A DNA stretch of 64,000 bases from NCBI GenBank assembly GCA_036186865.1, contig AP025048.1, positions 25,969,397 through 26,033,396 on the forward strand, read 5' to 3'. The position numbers and the translations under genes are program-made. The notes beneath the pieces were generated by a model, which saw only the letters and a list, made by a program, of their open reading frames with translations, was not told the DNA's origin and searched no databases. The first letter of the stretch is position 1. Every line of letters starts with the position of its first letter. This document shows, piece by piece, positions 46,592 through 60,103 of this stretch. The stretch comes from Eustoma russellianum (Eukaryota; Streptophyta; Magnoliopsida; Gentianales; Gentianaceae).

Positions 46592-49577
46592 AAAATATAT
46601 ATATATATATAATTGTTTCTCAAGACGACAAGCTATATTCTTCTATTCCGGCATTTCATAGACACGTCATCAACGTACGTCAACGTCAAAAAACCATATA
46701 CACATCATCTTTTTGTGTATATACATATCCAAGATAATCCAAGTCATATATTCCATGTCATCAAACTTCCAAAAATATACTGACACGTCAAAAGTTTGTA
46801 AACCGAAAATCGCCACATCACATGACTACCGAACCGTCACTGGCACGTCATATACTTACCATACAAAGATAGCCAGCAAATATACACTCCAAAAACCTCA
46901 AGATTTTGTGCACCACGTGGCAAATACAACACAAAAGTCATACCATAATTATATATGTCAATTATCTATCATTTGCCTTGATTTTTTGAAAATTCAAATT
47001 CAAAATGATATACCACATGGCCGAATTTTTTACACCTTTTGGAGCTAAGATTATACATTTTAGTATGTATATTAATGGTGTAAATCACATTTTAAATGTC
47101 TAAAGGGTTCGTGATAACACAGAATATATTCAGTTTTTTTAAAAAAGGCACTATACACATATATTCCAACGTACTACCACACGTTATATGTTTCACGAAC
47201 GTACATCAACATCACACCACTATATTAACCTTATATTTATGAGCATATTCAGGTCTTATATCATATGATATAAGTCATGGTGATGACAAAAGTATTACGA
47301 CACGTTACAAGGTTCTAAACCAAAAATTGTCGTATCGGGTGACTACCGAAACTTGGCTAACGTGTCACATACTTGCCATATATAGATGGACAGCCCCTAC
47401 ACTTCAAAAATGGACACAAATTTTGTGGCTTACATGGTATATTCAGCCATAAAATCTTTCCATGTGGGAACACACAAATCACCCCCAATTAAGGCCAAAT
47501 TGTGGAGATTTCAAATTCAATATTTTTGTCAAAAGGGGCGCCACTTTTAATCAGCCTTTAGAGCTGAATATTCAAATTATTCTATGTATATTATGTGTGA
47601 CATAATATATATAACATGTGCAAAAAGTTTGAATTTAATCAGAGAAAAATCGCGTAATCGACAAAAGTCAAAAATTCGGTTTTCTATGAACACGACACAT
47701 GGAACGTTTTCTTGGCATGACATGTAACATGTATTTAGACACTTTTTACATATTAAATACATACAAAATTTTTCTATAATATTCAAATTAGGGCTGATTG
47801 GAATATACCATATGTGTATAATTATTGTGCACTTTTTTACAAAGTTTACAAAAATAAATTCAGCACATGTTCAAGGTTGAATCACACGCCTAGAGCTGCT
47901 TGATGGAGCTTATCTGGAGCTTAGTTGGCATCTTGATTGGTCAAGAATAGACTACACAAGGTTAGTGACATAATGGAGGGAGCTACACAAGGTAATATTT
48001 CAAACTATGTCACATATATAACACATGCTGAAAATTCAGCATGTGTTAATTAGTATGGCCAAAAATTGAGTCTTGATTTTAACATATTTGCTTCTTCATT
48101 TTCAAGGGATTGATTTGATGACAATATGGTAATAATTTGAAGATATTGAGATTTAGCACATGGTGAAAATTTCAGCATGTGAGACAAAAGGAGTGGCCGA
48201 TTTCTTGGTCTTGATTGAGACCAATTTATTTTCCAAATTATTTGGGATTAATTATGTGATATTTGGCAAGGTTTTAACTACTAATTTGGCACATGTTTTA
48301 AGTTTTCTTCTCTGATTTGTACAGTCATCAAGTGATGACAAATCTCATCCAATCAAGGAGTGTCAAGTAAGCAAGGACAAGACAATCATCCAATCAAGTG
48401 TTGCCAAATAAGCAAGTTGATATCACATCTATACAAGGCATTCTTCCAAGGACTTAAAAGAGAATTTCAAAGATGAATAAAATCCCTAGAGTGGGCGTCC
48501 AACCTACAATAAAAAGAAGAGAAGAGCAAACAAAAGATGTTAGACAAGTCTTATAATTTCTAAAGTGCAAAAAGTCTCTCTACTCTCTTCTTCTACATTT
48601 CTTTCTTCTTATTTATCTCTCAATCCTATTGTATCTATATTCAAACATATTGAATAGTCTTTATTCATACCACCATACACGCCTTATTATTGTAAAAGGT
48701 TGATCAAGGTGTGATCAAACCTTCATCCGCTCGGTGGTGGTGTTCGTGATTATTGTGATTGCTTGTTTCGATTGTAAAGGGTTGGAGTTGGTGTGTAACT
48801 CCATCAACCCTGTGTGGTAAGGTGTTATTTTTTTAGTGATAACCGAGAAAGGTGTCCTCAAAGACTGGAGTAGGTTGATTTAACCGAACCAGTATAAAAT
48901 TCCTTTTGTTCTCTGCTTTTCTGCACAATACTTTCACTTTTATGCACTTTGCATCCATTTCATCGCAATCTTAATATTAGTAAACGAATTTAAAAAATTG
49001 TAAAATTTTGTAGAAACATAGCCACAGCTTCTAAGTTTCATTTGGCACAAGTTTCAACCCTTTTGGACAAGTATAAGTCATTCAAACGATAATAGTTCTA
49101 AGACTAGTTCAATATGATTTTCAGACTTGCAAAGGTTGAGAACTTGAACGTATTTGACATACTTCCCAAAGGAATTTTTCAAAACTGTCTCAACCCAATT
49201 AAAGACATATAGAAAGGGGTTTGTCATCAAATTTTCAGACCATTTAGAACCACGAATTAATCGGAATAAATTTTTAAAATTAGACTACAGTTTTTGGCAG
49301 ATTTGAGCAATCTGACCACAAATGATTTTTCAAAGGGTTAAAGGCTGAATTTTGATCTGAAATTTTTAGGAGATACTCAGAACATCTGAGAATACAATCT
49401 CTCCAAATGTTAGAATTTTTGAAGGCCTTTAACCTAGTTTCTCAAACGTTGCAAACAGGGCCTGAAAACAGAAACTGTTTTCAGAAGTTGGGTTTTTGGA
49501 TCAAAACATTTTAAAAACCAAATTTTCCGCACCCACTATTCAACCCCCCCTTCTAATGGTGCCTTGTATGTCCTGCA
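46177..49577 (+). repeat. SIRE-D 5' LTR, 3,401 bp
   Basis: No gene is present. It starts TGTTGAGAAACCGGG and ends CCTGCA before the primer site. It has two copies of a gaactaaactagttc palindromic tract (46387-46450), TA tracts (46555-46610), palindromes near 48021-48047 and 48157-48181, a TATA-like site at 48507 and a CT-rich leader (about 48570-48630). A stretch near 47130-47290 repeats sequence found earlier in other Sirevirus LTRs, preceded by about 500 bp of a related version (46620-47000), which suggests an internal duplication. Confidence 0.9.
48507..48517 (+). promoter_or_regulatory. Candidate TATA box of SIRE-D
   Basis: acaataaaaag lies after gggcgtcc and before a CT-rich leader, positioned as in SIRE-A and SIRE-B. 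Confidence 0.35.
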
Positions 49578-49579
49578 AG

Positions 49580-49592
49580 TGGTATCAGAGCC
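49580..49592 (+). other. SIRE-D primer-binding site (initiator tRNA-Met)
   Basis: TGGTATCAGAGCC lies two bases after the 5' LTR end; it is the best match of the Sirevirus copies here. Confidence 0.92.
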
Positions 49593-49632
49593 AGTTTCAC
49601 TCACAACAAGAAGATCCAATGATCTAAGTGAG

Positions 49633-50900
49633 ATGGAACCACTAGCTTCAAAACCGAACAAGAAGGTATGTCGAGTCAAAGTCCTTCTCTTTTTGATGGT
49701 GAGTCCTTTATTCAATGGAAACTAAGAATGAAACTTTTTCTTATGGCTATTGATATTGATCTATGGTCTATTATAGAGGATGGTCCATTTGTTCCTTCAA
49801 AATTATCTACTATAGATGGTGTCACACTAGAGGTTGTAAAACCAAAACAAGAATATGCTAATGATGACAAAAAGAGACTAAGTATGAATGCTAGAGCCAT
49901 GCAATTGCTCTTAAAAGGGCTAAGTAAAAGTGAATCTAGTTACATATCAAATTGCGCATTCAAGAGATGTGGAGAATTCTTGAGATGAAACATGAAGGGA
50001 CTAGCCAAGTAAAGGAGTCCAAGATTAATATGCTTATGTCCACACTTGAGTCTTTCAAATTATTGCCAAATGAGTCTATTGTTGATATGGATCTACGATT
50101 GACTAACATATATAATTCTCTTGATTCTCTTGGCAAAAATTTCTCTATGCAGAAAAAGGTCCAAAAGGTACTACGAAGCCTTCCATCCGAATGGGACCCT
50201 AAAGTGACAGCAATAGAGGAAAGTAAAGAAACCAAATCAATAAAAATGGAGGAACTAATTGGATCGCTAAAGGTATACGAAAACAAACTTACTTTAAGGA
50301 AATCGGAATCAACATCAAAACAAGGTAATACTATTTCTATTAAATCAAATGAATACGTCTCTACTTCTTCTGATCACGTAGATGATAGTGATTCCAAATC
50401 AGACAATGATGATTTAATACTATTGGCTAAAGGTTTGAGAAAATTCATGAGAAAGTCATTTAAAAACAAAACCTAAGGCTACTTTCACTAAAAGAAATAA
50501 AATTAAAACCAATGACAAGGACGTGAAGTGCTACGAATGCGGGAAACTTGGACATTTATCTTATGACTGCCCTAACAAGGACAAACAAACAAACAAACAC
50601 CTTGACAAGGATCGGACCAAAACTAGACTCGTCTCAGAACCTAAATAAAGGATAAGAGCTCTCAAGGCCTCCAGTTGGAGTGACACATCTGACTCTGAGA
50701 CTGATACAGAAAAGGAGACAACACAAGTGTGCTTTGTATCCAAAGCATCAAACGAGGTATCTTCTGATTCTGAACCATCATATGATGATCTTTTTAGTCA
50801 ATATTTAGAATTGCACAAATTCACCAAGACTCTCGCAAAAGAAAAGAAACGATTAATTGAAGACAAGAAGTTGTTAGAATCTTCTAACACGAATCTTGTG
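49633..50900 (+). pseudogene. SIRE-D gag, N-terminal part, frameshifted
   Basis: ATG 49633 aligns with the SIRE-B start, but a base is lost within about 15 bases and the gag frame is regained as MSSQSPSLFDGESF (49668). A small deletion near 49960 shifts frame before EMWRILEMKHEG, another near 50470 precedes the zinc knuckle (KCYECGKLGHLSYDC, about 50527-50570), and TAA at about 50646 follows SEPK. The last segment (50727-50900) is the acidic and coiled-coil region, cut by TRG after SSNTNLV. It resumes at 60104. Confidence 0.9.
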
Positions 50901-53900
50901 TGTGGCGCCCCACACCCCAGCCCCGCCGAAGTCGGTGCACCCGCCGTACTTCACTAAGGAGAGTACTAGGCGTCTTCCATACGCGTCGTGATCCATGATA
51001 AAGTTTCATGGTTTTTCGTTCTTACGCGCAATAAGTAAGCGAAACCGTGGCAGAATTTAAAACTTCAAATGAAAGCACCATCACAAGCAGTTAAAGTTTA
51101 CATCCCACATGATTGTAGCAGAAAACGACAAAAGTAATTTGTTTTCCCATCACAATTGCAAAACAACATCATGCTTAATGCTGGTACGCTCGGTCTACTA
51201 ATCCTGGCCATCCTCCAACGCACTCACGGATAGGGAACCCTAGGCTCGTCATCAATCCATTCAACTTTATCTCCTGCCGCCTCTGGAGAGAAAAATAGGG
51301 TGAGTGACAACGTCACCAGCAAGTATACTATAATAATCATGAGTTAAATGGAAAGTGCAAGCAAGAACCGAACCCCAAATAATATTCGGTTATGAAACGT
51401 ACATGTCCTCCCATCAACATTTGATAAGGATCATCACTTAATAAGATCCTAACTTAATAACATCACTAGGTAGAGTGAAACATACATAAGGAGACTGTAA
51501 CAGGCATTGACTAATAACACAATATTCATCATTACTTAGGATACACCAAATCGTAACAAACCCATTCCAAGTAAGATGTGTCGCTACATTATGACTCTAT
51601 GAGTGACATGCATGCATATGCACATGTAATGCGCCATGATTAAAATAAGAAAATGCCTTTTCATACTTTGCTTTCAAAAACATCATCGTCATAAAACCAT
51701 AGAGTGTTCAGATCTATCTTCCCGGATCTGAGGCGGTAACTTCTCCCCTTCGAATCTATTATTCCCGGATTCGGATCGGTAACGTCATCCTTCTTTCAGA
51801 TCTATCTTCCCGGATCTGAGGCTGTAACTTCTCCCCTTCGAATCTATTATTCCCGGATTCGGATCGGTAACGTCATCCTTCTTTCAGATCACTTAACCCG
51901 GATCTGCTCAGGTTCATACTGGCCAGTTCATACTCACACACGGTACCGGTGGGGAAGCATTTTAAGAAAACAAAACGAAGTCATCCTTTTGAAAACGCTT
52001 TTCATCATTCTTTCACGTAAAATCCATACCATAAAATCATGCATGTGATGATGATGCAATGTATGACATGTAACATGCAAATTATAACATGACACATGAC
52101 ACAGGGACGGGCATGTCTTGTTAACAATGCTGAAATTTTTCCCAGCTTCGTATCATTCACTTCTTCTAAGGAATCTCTTGCTAAATTGCACGTGTTAGAC
52201 CCGTTTAATCACATGTACTCATCCGTGACTGTCATAAGCGAATGCCATGCATGCGTTGTGAGCTTACGATGTCATTAAGAGACCCATTTAATTCTTTTCA
52301 TGAACCAATGTAATTTAAATTCTGAAACGACCATATTTTACTATAAAATTTGTTGTGGCCAATCCTTTGATCTTTTTCCAATTCCCTAACTTCATAAACT
52401 CATTGGGCTAGCATCCTGCCAATTTTTAGCCCAAGACCAATTCTTCAAGGCCTTTTTCCAGATCACGCAAAGTGGGTCATAAATTCTGTCTATCCATCCT
52501 AATTCGGTTTGACCAGTTTTAGTAGAAAATTAATTAAAAATAAACCACAACATATTTTGATATAACTCCAACTGCCATTTCTTCTTTATTCATGAGGCTA
52601 GTATCATGCCGAAAATTAGTGGATTTGCACACCCCTAAGGTCTATTTTTAGGCTACTAAACATGTTGCTTAGATTCTGTCCAGTACAAATTTTCCAGCAA
52701 GACCAATTTTAGTGGGAAATTGATTAACAATAAACCGTGGCTCTTTTTAAGGTGATTCCAACTCTCACTCCTAACAAACACATAAAACTATTAGCATACC
52801 AAAAGTAAATGAAATTGAAGGTCCTTAAGGTCCCTTATCTGGCTTCACAAATCAGCCTAATTTCTAATCCAGCTCCAGAATTTTCCAGTTGACATAAATT
52901 CTTCCTAAATGTTGGCTCACCTTTTCGTCCCCCCCCCCTACTTGGTATTAACCCTAAGATGAACACACACACACACCACATCAGCCTCATTATTTGATGT
53001 TAGTGAGAAAATGACCAAAACCAAAAGTAATTCAAGCCTAACATGCACAAGATCAAATCTTGCCCTCTTTTCCTTACCATGTTGTCATTTTACATGCAAC
53101 TTCACCCCACTTCCCCTTATCCCTTCCACCGTGGCCCTTTCACCATGAAAGAAGAAATCTTTAACACATTCAAGCCTAGATTAGGACATAAACATGCATA
53201 AGGTCATCAAAGAACTCATCTTTAGAATAATGAGCTCCTCCTACACACTTACATGCATAGGGCCGAAAGCTTTTGGCTTGAAACTCACCATTTCACAACT
53301 AAGATCAAATCTTAGATCTTTCTAGTCATTCATGCACACACTTTCACATTCAAACCATAAAAAGTACAGTGTACTTGCCTTGGGAGTCCTTGGATTTGAC
53401 TCGGATTGGTTGGTACGAGAAGCACTCCCTTCTCTCTTTCCCATTTGTACTTCAAATGAAGGTCCTCTTGTTTGATGTTAAAGAAAATCCTCCCCCCCCT
53501 TAAAGCCGTGATCCCTACAGTTTGGTCAAGGAAGGAAATGTAAGTTCCTCCCCTTTTAGTATGTAACGTCACTCACTAAGATTGGAGGGACCTTACCTAA
53601 GTGGCCTTGGAATGTTCTTGGTCTCCCTTCTTTGTCCTATTGCCTTCGCCGGTATAGTGAGGAGAGGAAGGAGTATTCTCTCTTTTGAAATGGCCTTTAG
53701 GTTTCTCTCTTTAATTAGGTAGAGAAAGTCATTTCTTGTAACAAGCGAGGAATTTACTCCTCCTTTTGGTTTTGGCAGCCGGCGGCTTGCATGGGGAGAG
53801 GGAAAGTCCCTCTTGAATGTCACCCATTATGGTTCCAACCATATTTCTTATTAAAAAAATCCCCTCCTAATTTTATATGCAATGGTCTATTTCCCTTGGA

Positions 53901-54808
53901 CATGATTTAACCGAAATGCTTACATGTATATTCTAACCATAGTTGTTTCTTCAATATTACATTTATGTATGTATTATAATTATCTTTCTTTTATCTTGGT
54001 CATTTCAAGGATGTTCTTCATACACAATTCGTCCCGTGGCACTCTTACGCCCTTAACTAGTATGCGTACATAAATCCCTCCTGTATTTTCCTTACTCCTT
54101 ATCCCTAAGGTTCATGCAATGGTCTTTTGTTAGACTTGTACAGGTATAAATTTATCCCCTTTAATTCCCTAGGCCGAAATGTGGCATAATCCCTTGTACA
54201 TGTCTCCCCTTAGTAATGCCTATAAATGGGGGTTTATAAATGTTTGCCTCTTATTCTAATTATTTTAATGTCCTTTCATAATCTACTATGCTACCCGTGT
54301 ATCCATGTGACCGATTCATTTGCGTATATGTTCACATATGCTCTCTTTTCAGGACAAGTCCTAAGCCTTAGAAGAAATATTCATTATGTCGGCAACACTA
54401 AGTGCACGCTCATGCATACATATAATATATTCCTTTGATAATTTATCCTGTCGCGGTGTATGTCTCGATTCCATGGATACATACGTCTCCATACATACTT
54501 ACGTCCTATCCCTAATTATTTGACTTAGCTACGCTTAGTTGTAGTGTATTTGTATCTTTAGATGTAAACCCTTATTGCTTCATGTGCGGGTTTGTTATAA
54601 CCTAGCTTCTCATAGTTGTCAACGTAATACTTAGCTCTTTAGTACCTGTCTGCTTTTCTCTTTTTACGCTTATACTTGGTGCGTAACTTTCCTTAGGTTC
54701 TTCATATCCATAGGTGATTTGGTAATGTGTTTCCTTTGAGGTCTCACTATCTGGTCGTGTTCTGCTTCTAACCCTGGTTGCCACGCTAATTTTGAGCGGG
54801 GTGCAACA
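50901..54808 (-). repeat. TRG 3' LTR (left copy)
   Basis: No gene is present; the 60- and 70-codon frames at 52096 and 54226 recur in the other LTR and carry no domain. It contains two copies of an 86-bp repeat (about 51716-51890), degenerate 190-bp-type repeats (about 52330-52860) and a C-rich tract near 52930. It differs from the right copy by scattered substitutions and small indels. Confidence 0.92.
51716..51900. repeat. 86-bp tandem repeat in TRG LTR (also at 57000-57185)
   Basis: Two near-identical units (cagatctatcttcccggatc ... ggatcggtaacgtcatcctt). The same pair occurs in the other LTR, so it predates the insertion. Confidence 0.93.
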
Positions 54809-54828
54809 TTCTCCCCCCCTTAAAATAA
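54809..54828 (-). other. TRG polypurine tract
   Basis: On the minus strand, AAGGGGGGGAGAA lies directly before the 3' LTR start TGTTGCACC. Confidence 0.8.
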
Positions 54829-55005
54829 GTTTCTTCCTCGAAACTGGAGGATGGGTGCCTAAGTTTTCCAAGTGACCTTCAGCCCTGGGACCTTTCTTAT
54901 TTATCGCTCTATTTATCTGGAGATAGTTTTCTCTTGTGATTTCAATGGTGCTTATCTTTCCCTTAGAACAATAGACAAGACACAAGTATTATTTCTTCGT
55001 ACCTG

Positions 55006-55734
55006 TCAGTAGTTTTTGGTGCCTCGTTGTCCTCGGAATCTCGCTCTTCGATTTTCACCTCGGGTCACCCTATGCGAGGCTCCACGTGGGTGCCGCGACC
55101 GTCTTTCACTTACCTTATTCATTTGTCTCCTCAACCTTCTTCGTACCTTCATCATCCGGATGTCGCGCTCTGCCTCATAATATTCCTTTACCAGATCATC
55201 AAACGTACTTGGGTGTGCTCCGTTCAATCCTTCTTTGATTCGGGGGTTCAGTCCCCGCATGAATCTCGTTATCTTCCACTGTTCATCTTCCATAATCAAG
55301 GGTACATACCGCCCTAATATGGTGAATTGACGGACATACTCTGAGACTGGGGTGTCCGATTCTTGCCTTAACGCATCAAATTCTTCCATTCTTTCAATCA
55401 CTAATTCCTTTGAAAGATAAGCTCCACAGAATTCTTCCAAAACTCTAGCCCAAGCTATGGGTCTGGGTAGCGATTGGACCCTTTCTCTCCACCATTGACT
55501 GGCTTTGCCGTTCAAAAAGGGGCGGATAATCAGGGCCCTCATTTCATCGGGTACTCTTGCTCGGATAAGCTGGTCCTCTATCTCGTTCAATTAATTTTCG
55601 GCCTCTTCTGGTGTCGTCTCTCCTCCAAACCTTGGGATCTGTTCCCTTGTCATCTTTCGAAAGTAGAATCCCATACTTCCAGGGGGTGACAACGATGATG
55701 TCCCCGCGCTCGTTGGTGGGGTTATCTGCACCAT
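55006..55734 (-). pseudogene. TRG gag (Retrotrans_gag-like), one stop codon
   Basis: Start chosen at the minus-strand ATG 55734-55732 (MVQITPPTSAGTSS). After about 45 codons a TAA (about 55591) interrupts EEAEN-LNEIEDQL, where gypsy gags usually have Trp. The rest is open: LIIRPFLNGKASQWWRERVQ, LEEFCGAYLSKELVIERMEE, FDALRQ, VSEYVRQFTILGRYVPL, ITRFMRGLNPRIKEGL and YYEAERDI. These are the hallmarks of gypsy gag capsid domains. The tail is very Arg-rich and has no CCHC knuckle, so nucleic-acid binding would rest on basic residues alone. Open frames on the opposite strand are shadows. Confidence 0.85.
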
Positions 55735-56171
55735 GTAGTGTCCGTTTACTCGAAGTTATACCAATAACAGGAAACTCTACTTATTTGGTACGTAATAAAA
55801 GTCGGGCGTCACATAACAAATTGGGTGCAAGTTGATTTCCTTTGGAATGATCCTCTACTAAGCCCAGTTCTGACTGGTCTCCTTCTAGTTCGTACTTTCT
55901 GCATTACGTAGTGTCGACTTTGTTTAGTATAGGAATGTCATATCTATTACAAAACGTAACTGAACATATCAGAAGACGTAGGCATACATTCATTACTTTT
56001 AGGATAGGTCATTAGGTGGGACCTATTACTGGATTGCACCTTATCTCGTAGGTCTAGGTCGTTCCGTACTAAGGTCAACTCTCGTCAAAGATCAGAACTT
56101 AGGTCTAAGATCAAACTTAGTTGACTATAATCATAACTTAGTTCTACATTCTGCCCGGATCTGGAGCCTTA

Positions 56172-56183
56172 GCTCTGATACCA
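56172..56183 (-). other. TRG primer-binding site (initiator tRNA-Met)
   Basis: On the minus strand TGGTATCAGAGC follows the 5' LTR end (GGCGCCACA) by two bases. Confidence 0.92.
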
Positions 56184-56185
56184 CC

Positions 56186-59100
56186 TGTGGCGCCCCGCAA
56201 CCCGGGCCCGCCGAAGTCGGTGCACCCGCCGTACTTCACTAAGGAGAGTACTAGGCGTCTTCCATATGCGTCGTGATCCATGATAAAGTTTCATGGTTTT
56301 TCGTTCTTACGCGCAATAAGTAAGCGAAACCGTGGCAGAATTTAAAACTTCAAATGAAAGCACCATCACAAGCAGTTAAAGTTTACATCCCACATGATTG
56401 TAGCAGAAAACGACAAAAGTAATTTGTTTTCCCATCACAATTGCAAAACAACATCATCCTTAATGCTGGTACGCTCGGTCTACTAATCCTGGCCATCCTC
56501 CAACGCACTCACGGATAGGGAACCCTAGGCTCGTCATCAATCCATTCAACTTTATCTCCTGCCGCCTCTGGAGAGAAAAATAGGGTGAGTGACAACGTCA
56601 CCAGCAAGTATACTATAATAATCATGAGTTAAATTGAAAGTGCAAGCAAGTACCGAACCCCAAAGAATATTCGGTTATGAAACGTACATGTCCTCCGATC
56701 AACATTTGATAAGGATCATCACTTAATAAGATCGTAACTTAATAACATCACTAGGTAGAGTGAAACATACATAAGGAGACTGTAACACGCATTGACTAAT
56801 AACACAATATTCATCATTACTTAGGATACACCAAATCGTAACAAACCCATTCCAAGTAAGATGTGTCGCTACATTACGACTCTATGAGTGACATGCATGC
56901 ATATGCACATGTAATGCGCCATGATTAAAATAAGAAAATGCCTTTTCATACTTTGCTTTCAAAAACATCATCGTCATAAAACCATAGAGTGTTCAGATCT
57001 ATCTTCCCGGATCTGAGGCGGTAACTTCTCCCCTTCGAATCTATTATTCCCGGATTCGGATCGGTAACGTCATCCTTCTTTCAGATCTATCTTCCCGGAT
57101 CTGAGGCTGTAACTTCTCCCCTTCGAATCTATTATTCCCGGATTCGGATCGGTAACGTCATCCTTCTTTCAGATCACTTAACCCGGATCTGCTCAGGTTC
57201 ATACTGGCCAGTTCATACTCACACACGGTACCGGTGGGGAAGCGTTTTAAGAAAACAAAACGAAGTCATCCTTTTGAAAACGCTTTTCATCATTCTTTCA
57301 CGTAAAATCCATACCATAAAATCATGCATGTGACGATGATGCAATGTATGACATGTAACGTGAAAATTATAACATGACACATGACACAGGGACGGGCATG
57401 TCTTGTTAACAATGCTGAAATTTTTCCCAGCTTCGTATCATTCACTTCTTCTAAGGAATCTCTTGCTAAATTGCACGTGTTAGACCCATTTAATCACATG
57501 TACTCATCCGTGACTGTCATAAGCGAATGCCATGCATGCGTTGTGAGCTTACGATGTCATTAAGAGACCCATTTACTCCTTTTCATGAACCAATGTAATT
57601 TAAATTCTGAAACGACCATCTTTTACTATAAAATTTGTTGTGGCAAATCCTTTGATCTTTTTCTGGAAATTCCAACTCCCTAACTTCATAAACTCATTGG
57701 GCTAGCATCTTGCCAATTTTTAGCCCAAGACCAATTCTTTAAGGCCTTTTTCCAGATCACGCAAAGTGGGTCATAAATTCTGTCTATCCAGCCTAATTCG
57801 GTTTGACCAGTTTTAGTAGAAAATTAATTAAAAATAAACCACAACTTATTTTGATATAACTCCAACTGCCATTTATTCTTTATTCATGAGGCTAGTACCA
57901 TGCCGAAAATTAGTGGATTTGCACACCCCTAAGGTCCATTTTTAGGCTACTAAACATGTTGCTTAGATTCTGTCCAGTACAAATTTTCCCGCAAGACCAA
58001 TTTTAGTGGGAAATTCATTAACAATAAACCGTGGCTCTTTTTAAGGTGATTCCAACTCTCACTCCTAACAAACACATAAAACTATCAGCATACCAAAAGT
58101 AAATGAAATTGAAGGTCCTTAAGGTCCCTTTTTCTGGCTTCACAAATCAGCCTAATTTCTAATCCAGCTCCAGAATTTTCCAGTTGACATAAATTCTTCC
58201 TAAATGTTCTTGGCTCACCTTTTCGTCCCCCCCCTACTTGGTATTAACCCTAAGATGAACACACACACACACCACATCAGCCTCATTATTTGATGTTAGT
58301 GAGAAAATGACCAAAACCAAAAGTAATTCAAGCCTAACATGCACAAGATCAAATCTTGCCCTCTTTTCCTTACCATGTTGTCATTTTACATGCAACTTCA
58401 CCCCATTTCCCCTTATCCCTTCCACCGTGGCCCTTTCACCATGAAAGAAGAAATCTTTAACACATTCAAGCCTAGATTAGGACATAAACATGCATAAGGT
58501 CATCAAAGAACTCATCTTTATAATAAGGAGCTCCTCCTACACACTTACATGCATAGGGCCGAAAGCTTTTGGCTTGAAACTCACCATTTCACGACTAAGA
58601 TCAAATCTTAGATCTTTCTAGTCATTCATGCACACACTTTCACATTCAAACCATAAAAAGTATAGTGTACTTGCCTTGGGAGTCCTTGGATTTGACTCGG
58701 ATTGGTTGGTACGAGAAGCACTCCCTTCTCTCTTTCCCATTTGTACTTCAAATGAACGTCCTCTTGTTTGATGTTAAAGAAAATCCTCCCCCCTTAAAGC
58801 CGTGATCCTTACAGTTTGGTCAAGGAAGGAAATGTAAGTTCCTCCCCTTTTAGTATGTAACGTCACTCACTAAGATTGGAGGGACCTTACCTAAGTGGCC
58901 TTGGAATGTTCTTGGTCTCCCTTCTTGGTCCTATTTCCTTCGCCGGTATAGTGAGGAGAGGAAGGAGTATTCTCTCTTTTGAAATGGCCTTTAGGTTTCT
59001 CTCTTTAATTAGGTAGAGAAAGTCATTTCTTGTAACAAGGGAGGAATTTACTCCTCCCTTTGGTTTTTGGCAGCCGGCGGCTTGCATGGGGATAGGGAAA

Positions 59101-60103
59101 GTCCCTCTTGAATGTCACCCATTATGGTTCCAACCATATTTCTTATTAAAAAAATCCCCTCCTAATTTTATATGCAATGGTCTATTTCCCTTGGACATGA
59201 TTTAACCGAAATGCTTACATGTATATTCTAACCATAGTTGTTTCTTCAATATTACATTTATGTATCTATAATAATTATCTTTCTTTTATCTTGGTCATTT
59301 CAAGGATGTTCTTCATACACAATTCGTCCCGTGGCACTCTTACGCCCTTAACTAGTATGCGTACATAAATCCCTCCTGTATTTTCCTTACTCCTTATCCC
59401 TAAGGTTCATGCAATGGTCTTTTGTTAGACTTGTACAGGTATAAATTTATCCCCTCTAATTCCCTAGGCCGAAATGTGGCATAATCCCTTGTACATGTCT
59501 CCCCTTAGTAATGCCTATAAATGGGGGTTTATAAATGTTTGCCTCTTATTCTAATTATTTTAATGTCCTTTCATAATCTACTATGCTACCCGTGTATCCA
59601 TGTGACCGATTCATTTGCGTATATGTTCACATATGCTCTCTTTTCAGGACAAGTCCTAAGCCTTAGAAGAAATATTCATTATGTCGGCAACACTAAGTGC
59701 ACGCTCATGCATACATATAATATATTCCTTTGATAATTTATCCTGTCGCGGTGTATGTCTCGATTCCATGGATACATACGTCTCCATACATACTTATGTC
59801 CTATCCCTAATTATTTGACTTAGCTAGGCTTAGTTGTAGTGTATTTGTATCTTTAGATATACACCCTTATTGCTTCATGTGCGGGTTTGTTATAACCTAG
59901 CTTCTCATAGTTGTCAACGTAATACTTAGCTCTTTAGTACCTGTCTGCTTTTCTCTTTTTACGCTTATACTTGGTGCGTAACTTTCCTTAGGTTCTTCGT
60001 ATCCATAGGTGATTTGGTAATGTGTTTCCTTTGAGGTCTCACTATCTGGTCGTGTTCTGCTTCTAACCCTGGTTGCCACGCTAATTTTGAGCGGGGTGCA
60101 ACA
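56186..60103 (-). repeat. TRG 5' LTR (right copy)
   Basis: Matches 50901-54808 in order and content, including the 86-bp repeat pair and the C-rich tract. No gene is present. The TSD ttgtg follows at 60104. Confidence 0.92.

Larger units (their letters stand above)
50901..60103 (-). mobile_element. TRG: gag-only LTR retrotransposon (TR-GAG type, Ty3/gypsy-related)
   Basis: The LTRs at 50901-54808 and 56186-60103 (about 3.9 kb each) flank only 1,377 bp of internal DNA. The TSD ttgtg is at 50896-50900 and 60104-60108, inside SIRE-D gag. On the minus strand the LTR runs TGTTGCACCCCGC to GGCGCCACA. A tRNA-Met primer site and a polypurine tract are present. The interior encodes a Retrotrans_gag-like protein and nothing else: no protease, RT, RNase H or integrase. 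It must therefore depend on an autonomous gypsy partner, possibly of the GYP-1/GYP-2 family. TR-GAG elements of this design are known in plants. Confidence 0.9.

Noticed and set aside
52096..52278. 60-codon frame repeated exactly at 57381-57563, and a 70-codon frame at 54226 and 59521
   Set aside because: They are duplicated only because they lie in the two TRG LTRs; no domain, low complexity, no coding signs.
55027..55835. Plus-strand frames of 71-96 codons inside TRG
   Set aside because: They overlap the minus-strand gag, which carries clear capsid motifs; antisense shadows.
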